Below, one piece after another: positions 45,874-49,989 of a stretch of DNA of 49,989 nt. The DNA lies in contig CALBAK010000019.1 of the NCBI GenBank assembly GCA_937926445.1, forward strand, positions 1 through 49,989. The letters are read 5' to 3'. The notes below the pieces were generated by a model that was not told the DNA's origin, ran no database searches, and saw nothing but the letters and a program-made list of their open reading frames with translations. The DNA comes from an uncultured Alphaproteobacteria bacterium (GTDB taxonomy: Bacteria; Pseudomonadota; Alphaproteobacteria; Geminicoccales; Geminicoccaceae). Numbering within the stretch: position 1 is the first letter of the stretch; each line of letters starts with the position of its first letter. The translations under genes and the position numbers were made by a program.

Positions 45874-46881
45874 GTGACCACGAACCGTGCAGCTGCCCTC
45901 GATCGTCGCAGACTTCTTCTGGCGAGCGGCGGGCTCGTGCTGGCGGGCGTGCCGTGGCCGGTGGCGGCGCAGAAGGCCAAGCCGATCAAGGTCGCGGCGA
46001 TCTACACCGTACCGGTCGAGCAGCAGTGGGTCTCGCGCATTCACAAGGCCTTGAACGCGGCCAAGGCGCGCGGCGACATCGGCTACAAATGGTCGGAGAA
46101 CGTCGCCAATACCGACTACGAACGCGTCATGCGGCAATATGCCGAGGAGGGGAACGACCTGCTCGTGGGCGAGGTGTTCGGGGTCGAACGCGCCGCCCGC
46201 AAGGCCGCGGCCGACTATCCCGAGGTGGCCTTTCTCATGGGCTCGTCCTTCGGCCCGGCCAAGCCCAACTTCTCCGTGTTCGACAACTGGATCCACGAGC
46301 CCTCCTATCTCACCGGCATGGTCGCCGGCCGGTTCACCAAGTCGAACCTGATCGGCATGGTCGGCGGCTACGCCATCCCCGAGGTGAACCGCCTCATGCA
46401 CGCCTTCATGAACGGGGCGCGGGCGGTCAACCCCAACGTCAAGTTCATGGTGACGTTCATCAATTCCTGGTACGACCCGCCCAAGGCCAAGGAAGCGGCC
46501 TTCGCCATGATCGACCGCGGCGCCGACATCCTCTACGCCGAGCGCTTCGGCGTCTCCGACGCCGCCAAGGAGCGCGGGGTGAAGGCGATCGGCAACGTGA
46601 TCGACACCTCCGCCCAGTATCCGGGCGTGATCCTGGCCTCGGCCCTCTGGCACATGGAGCCGACCATCGACAAGGCGATCGCCAACGTCGTGGCCGGCAC
46701 CTTCGAGCCGGCCGACTACGGCCCCTACTCCTTCATGGCGCACGGCGGGGCGAGTCTGGTGGTCGACGACAAGCTCGTGCCGGCCGCGGTCGTCGCCGAG
46801 GTCCGCGCCAAGGAAAAGGAGATCCTGGACGGTCTGTTCCGCGTCGAAATCAACGACGCCGAGCCCAAGTCCACGATCTGA
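45874..46881 (+). CDS. BMP family ABC transporter substrate-binding protein
   Basis: Encodes 335 residues. A twin-arginine-like signal (DRRRLLLASGGLVLAGVPWP, then VAAQ) is followed by the BMP/PnrA-type domain: IKVAAIYTVPVEQQWVSRIH, YERVMRQYAEEGNDLLVGEV, SYLTGMVAGRFTKSNLIGMV and AKEAAFAMIDRGADILYAER. Relatives bind purine nucleosides, purines or similar compounds. GTG 45874 is preferred because GGGAGG lies 9 bases upstream and the signal then starts properly; the ATG at 45793 would add 27 unlike residues. It is the first gene of a binding protein-ATPase-permease-permease operon. Confidence 0.9.
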   Translation: MTTNRAAALDRRRLLLASGGLVLAGVPWPVAAQKAKPIKVAAIYTVPVEQQWVSRIHKALNAAKARGDIGYKWSENVANTDYERVMRQYAEEGNDLLVGEVFGVERAARKAAADYPEVAFLMGSSFGPAKPNFSVFDNWIHEPSYLTGMVAGRFTKSNLIGMVGGYAIPEVNRLMHAFMNGARAVNPNVKFMVTFINSWYDPPKAKEAAFAMIDRGADILYAERFGVSDAAKERGVKAIGNVIDTSAQYPGVILASALWHMEPTIDKAIANVVAGTFEPADYGPYSFMAHGGASLVVDDKLVPAAVVAEVRAKEKEILDGLFRVEINDAEPKSTI

Positions 46882-46883
46882 GC

Positions 46884-48479
46884 GTGGTCGCCGAGGCCGA
46901 GCCGCCCGCGGCGGACGCGGGCGCGGCGGGTGCGGCGCGCCCGCCGCTCCTGCGGCTCGAGGGCATCACCAAACGATTCGGCGAACTGCTCGCCAACGAG
47001 GCGATCGACCTCGAGCTCGGAGCCGGCGAGATACTGGCACTTCTGGGCGAGAACGGCGCCGGCAAGACCACGCTCACGAACATCCTCTTCGGCCATTACG
47101 AAGCCGATGCCGGCCGGGTGCTGGTGGCGGATCGTTCGGGCCGCCTTTCGCCCCTGCCGGCCGGCCGCCCCGAGGCCGCGCTCGCGGCCGGCATCGGCAT
47201 GGTCCACCAGCACTTCGCCCTCGCCCACAATCTCACGGGCTTCGAGAACATCGTCCTCGGCACCGAGCCCTGGTGGCGGCCGCGGCCGGCGCGCCCGGGT
47301 GCCCGCCGGCGGATCGAGGCGCTCGCCCGCCGGATGGGCCTCGAGGTCGAGCTCGACCGGCCGGTGGGCCGGCTCGGGGTCGGCGCCCGGCAGCGGATCG
47401 AGATCCTCAAGACCCTCTACCGGGAGGCCAGGGTCCTGGTCCTCGACGAGCCGACCGCGGTCCTGACCCCGCAGGAAGCGGAGGGCCTCTTCGCGACCGT
47501 GCGCGCGCTCGCGGCCGACGGGCGAGGGGTGATCTTCATCACCCACAAGCTCGCCGAGGTCGAGGCGGTGGCCGAGCGCGTGGTGGTCCTCCGCCAGGGG
47601 CGCAAGGTGGCCGACCGGCCGCTTGCCGGCACGGGCCGGACCGAGCTCGCCCGGCTCATGGTCGGCCGCGAGGTGCGCGAGCCGGTTCGCCGGCCGCACC
47701 CGCCGGGCCGTCCCGTTCTCGAGCTCGAGGGGGTCGCGGCGGGCAGCGGCCGCGACCGGATCGAAGGCCTCGATCTCGTTCTCCGCGCAGGCGAGATCGT
47801 CGGCATCGCCGGTGTCTCGGGGAACGGCCAGGCGGCGCTCGCGGCCCTCCTGGCCGGGCTTCTCCGGCCCGAACGCGGCCGGGTCCACCTCGACGGATCG
47901 CAGACCGCACTTTCGAGCCCGCGCGCGGCGGTCCGCGCCGGGGTCGGCCGGATCCCCGAGGATCGTGAACGCGACGGGGTCGTGGGCGAGCTCGACCTCG
48001 CCTCGAACCTCGCGCTCGAGCGGCTCGCCGCTCCCGAGACCAGCCGGCTCGGCTTGCTGCGCCGGCGGGCGATGCGCGAGCGAGCGCGCCGGGCGATCGA
48101 GGCCTGGGGCATCCGTGCCCCGGGTCCGGACGTGCCCGCGCGGTTGCTCTCGGGCGGCAACATGCAGAAGATCGTGCTGGCCCGTGCCCTCGAAGCGGGG
48201 CCGCGCCTCGTGCTCGCCGATCAGCCGACCCGCGGGCTCGACGTGGCGGCCACCGCCTTCGTCCACGAGCGGCTGCTCGAGGCGCGCGAGCGGGGGGCGG
48301 CGATCCTGTTGATCTCCGAGGATCTCGACGAGCTGCTCTCGCTTGCCGACCGGATCGGCGTCCTGCACCGCGGCCGGCTCGCCGGCCCGTTCGCGAGCAG
48401 CGCACTCGACGTGCCGACGCTCGGCCTGCTCATGGCCGGCCACGAGGCGGCGGTGCCGACGGCCGGGGTCGCGGCGTGA
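46884..48479 (+). CDS. ABC transporter ATP-binding protein, two fused ATPase domains (nucleoside/sugar type)
   Basis: Encodes 531 residues with two ATPase halves as in YufO/NupA and RbsA-type proteins. The first half has a full Walker A (GENGAGKTT near residue 54), Q-loop VHQHFALAHNLTGFENI, Walker B VLVLDEPTAVLTPQE and H-loop ITHK. Its signature loop is weak (LGVGARQRIEIL). The second half has a degenerate Walker A (GVSGNGQAA) but an intact signature LLSGGNMQKIVLARAL and Walker B LVLADQPTRGLD. This split of intact and degenerate sites is normal for the family. GTG 46884 lies 2 bases after the binding-protein stop; the end overlaps the permease start by 4 bases. Confidence 0.92.
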   Translation: MVAEAEPPAADAGAAGAARPPLLRLEGITKRFGELLANEAIDLELGAGEILALLGENGAGKTTLTNILFGHYEADAGRVLVADRSGRLSPLPAGRPEAALAAGIGMVHQHFALAHNLTGFENIVLGTEPWWRPRPARPGARRRIEALARRMGLEVELDRPVGRLGVGARQRIEILKTLYREARVLVLDEPTAVLTPQEAEGLFATVRALAADGRGVIFITHKLAEVEAVAERVVVLRQGRKVADRPLAGTGRTELARLMVGREVREPVRRPHPPGRPVLELEGVAAGSGRDRIEGLDLVLRAGEIVGIAGVSGNGQAALAALLAGLLRPERGRVHLDGSQTALSSPRAAVRAGVGRIPEDRERDGVVGELDLASNLALERLAAPETSRLGLLRRRAMRERARRAIEAWGIRAPGPDVPARLLSGGNMQKIVLARALEAGPRLVLADQPTRGLDVAATAFVHERLLEARERGAAILLISEDLDELLSLADRIGVLHRGRLAGPFASSALDVPTLGLLMAGHEAAVPTAGVAA

Positions 48480-49540
48480 TCCGCCTCGAGCCGCGCGCCG
48501 CCGCACCCGCCTGGCTCGCCTTGGCCGCCCCTTTGGGCGCACTCTCGGCCGCACTCGCGGTCGCCACCATGCTGCTCGTGGCGATCGGCATCGCGCCCTT
48601 TCCGGCGCTGTGGCTGATGGTCGAGGGTGCGGTGGGCTCGCCCTTCGCGCTCGCCGAGACCGCGACCCGGGCCACGCCCTTGCTTCTCACCGGCCTCGCC
48701 GCGGCGATCGCCTTTCGCGCCCGCTTCTGGAACATCGGCGGCGAAGGCCAGCTCTATTTGGGTGCGATGGCGGCGGTCGCGATCGGCAGCGGTGCGGTCG
48801 AGGCGCCGCCGATCCTCCTCCTGCCGCTCGTGCTCGTGGCAGCGGCGCTAGCCGGGGCGATCGGAGCTCTCCTTCCGGCGCTCGGCAAGGTCGAGGCCGG
48901 TGCCGACGAGGTCGTGACCACGTTGCTCCTGAACTTCGTGATCGCACTCCTCGTCCAGATGATGCTCGAGGGGCCCATGAAGGACCCGATGGGCCTCGGC
49001 TGGCCGCAGTCGCCGCCGCTTCTGGACGAGGCGATGTTGCCGCGGCTGGTCGACCGCCAGCGGCTGCATGCCGGGCTTTTGCTCGGCCTCGGCCTCGCGC
49101 TCGTTCTGCAGATCGTCGTGGCCCGGACGGTCTGGGGCCTGGGCGTGCGGGCGGTCGGCCACAATCCGCGCGCCTCCGCCTATGCCGGCCTGCCGGTCGC
49201 GCGCACGACGCTCGCCGTGGCCATGCTCTCGGGGGCGCTCGCCGGGCTCGCCGGCGCGGGCGAAGTCGCCGGCCTCAAGGGCTATCTCACGGCCGATCTC
49301 TCGCCCGGCTACGGCTATGCCGGGATCGTCGTCGCCATGCTCGCCGGGCTCTCGCCCATGGGCGTGATCCCGGCCGCCTTGCTGATCGCCGCCGTGTTCG
49401 TGGGCGCGGACACGATGGGCCGCACCCTCGGCATCTCCTCCTACTTCGCCGATCTCGTGGTGGCGCTGGCCCTCCTGTTCGTCCTCGCGGGCGGGCTCCT
49501 CTTGCGCTACCGGATCCGGCTCGCTCGGGCGATGCCGTGA
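48476..49540 (+). CDS. BMP-type ABC transporter permease (YufP/NupP-like)
   Basis: Encodes 354 residues with about nine predicted helices of the BPD_transp_2 family. FRARFWNIGGEGQLYLGAMA near residue 80, EVVTTLLLNFVIALLVQMML and GHNPRASAYAGLPVARTTLA (cytoplasmic loop contacting the ATPase) are characteristic. GTG 48476 overlaps the ATPase stop (GTGA), and the gene's own TGA overlaps the next GTG, so all transporter genes are translationally coupled. Confidence 0.93.
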   Translation: MIRLEPRAAAPAWLALAAPLGALSAALAVATMLLVAIGIAPFPALWLMVEGAVGSPFALAETATRATPLLLTGLAAAIAFRARFWNIGGEGQLYLGAMAAVAIGSGAVEAPPILLLPLVLVAAALAGAIGALLPALGKVEAGADEVVTTLLLNFVIALLVQMMLEGPMKDPMGLGWPQSPPLLDEAMLPRLVDRQRLHAGLLLGLGLALVLQIVVARTVWGLGVRAVGHNPRASAYAGLPVARTTLAVAMLSGALAGLAGAGEVAGLKGYLTADLSPGYGYAGIVVAMLAGLSPMGVIPAALLIAAVFVGADTMGRTLGISSYFADLVVALALLFVLAGGLLLRYRIRLARAMP

Positions 49541-49989
49541 GCGAGGCGCTCGAGATCCTCCTCCAGGCCTCCTTCTGGGTGGCGGCGATCCGGATCGCCA
49601 CACCGCTGCTTTTCGGCACCCTCGGGGCGCTGCTCGGCGAGCGGGCCGGGGTCTTGAACCTCGGCATCGAGGGCATCTTCGTGGCCGGGGCGATGACCGG
49701 CTGGCTCGCCGTCTACCTGGGCGCCCCGCTCGGCTTCGGCGTGACGGTAGCGGCGGCGACGGGCGCCGCTTTCGGGCTGCTGCACGCCTTCTTGACCGTC
49801 ACCCTCGCTCTCTCGCAGCACGTCGCGGGCCTCGGCATCACGCTACTCGCCACGGCCGGCAGCCATTTCGCCTACCGGGTGGCGTTCCCGACCCTAACCC
49901 AGCCGCCGCGGATCGAGCCCTTCGCGCCCGTGGGCTGGGCCTGGCTCGAGGCAGTACCCGTGTTGGGGCCGATCCTCGCCCAGCAGACG
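49537..49989 (+). CDS. BMP-type ABC transporter second permease (YufQ/NupQ-like), partial
   Basis: The first 151 residues of the second permease; the window ends inside the gene. GERAGVLNLGIEGIFVAGAM near residue 35 and HVAGLGITLLATAGSHFAYR are the standard BPD_transp_2 blocks of the YufQ partner. GTG 49537 overlaps the preceding stop (GTGA). The full family length is about 300 residues, so roughly half is missing to the right. Confidence 0.92.
   Translation, partial: MSEALEILLQASFWVAAIRIATPLLFGTLGALLGERAGVLNLGIEGIFVAGAMTGWLAVYLGAPLGFGVTVAAATGAAFGLLHAFLTVTLALSQHVAGLGITLLATAGSHFAYRVAFPTLTQPPRIEPFAPVGWAWLEAVPVLGPILAQQT

Overview
The window is very G+C-rich, with almost every third codon position G or C. 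It carries tripartite TRAP and TAXI carriers, an Ugp-type sugar-phosphate ABC importer, a BMP-family nucleoside-type ABC importer, an RTX protein, LpxL-like and glycosyltransferase envelope genes, and two composite GGDEF-EAL proteins. This points to a high-GC alphaproteobacterium, broadly Rhodospirillales or Geminicoccales-like. That placement is inference from gene content; no rRNA or tRNA gene is visible to confirm it. No insertion sequence, phage module or CRISPR array was seen, and no gene-free stretch exceeds about 300 bases.

Layout. 1-5.6 kb: an Uma2 tail, a P1-family (NylC/DmpA-like) peptidase, a DUF486 membrane protein, a thiolase, a ParA-like ATPase with an altered Walker A, a 46-residue membrane peptide and an RTX calcium-binding protein. 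5.9-11.4 kb: a frameshifted DctP-type TRAP binding protein facing two tandem DctM/DctQ pairs. 11.5-18.5 kb: redox and transport genes (iron alcohol dehydrogenase and MFS carrier, FAD oxidoreductase, a small RHH protein, MsrB, then an Ldh2-like dehydrogenase coupled to an L-2-hydroxyglutarate dehydrogenase-like enzyme). 18.5-22 kb: envelope genes (GT25, LpxL-like acyltransferase, GT4). 22-33 kb: two GGDEF-EAL proteins flanking a complete TAXI TRAP system (fused permease, DUF1850, TAXI binding protein), a broken SbmA/YddA-type transporter, a broken Uma2 gene and a stand-alone ACT-domain protein. 33-35 kb: a frameshifted enoyl-CoA hydratase, a cupin and an alpha/beta hydrolase. 35.3-38.4 kb: ugpB-ugpA-ugpE without an ATPase gene. 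38.5-42.3 kb: a tight run of M23 peptidase, YeeE/YedE sulfur transporter, SqrR/BigR-like ArsR regulator, TIGR02186 protein and universal stress protein. 42.3-45.7 kb: amidase, methyltransferase, an HtrA-like pseudoprotease, a Rap1a/Tai-like protein and a glycine-zipper lipoprotein. 45.9-50 kb: a BMP-type importer (binding protein, double ATPase, two permeases, the last cut by the window end) behind a sigma-54-like promoter.

The most interesting system is the 38.5-42.3 kb run. A regulator carrying both cysteines of persulfide-sensing ArsR proteins is translationally linked to a sulfur-compound channel and a poorly understood TIGR02186 membrane-anchored protein.

Three single-base losses in G or C runs, one further frameshift and one early stop break four genes. 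Because three of the five lie in homopolymers, sequencing or assembly error must be weighed against real gene decay.
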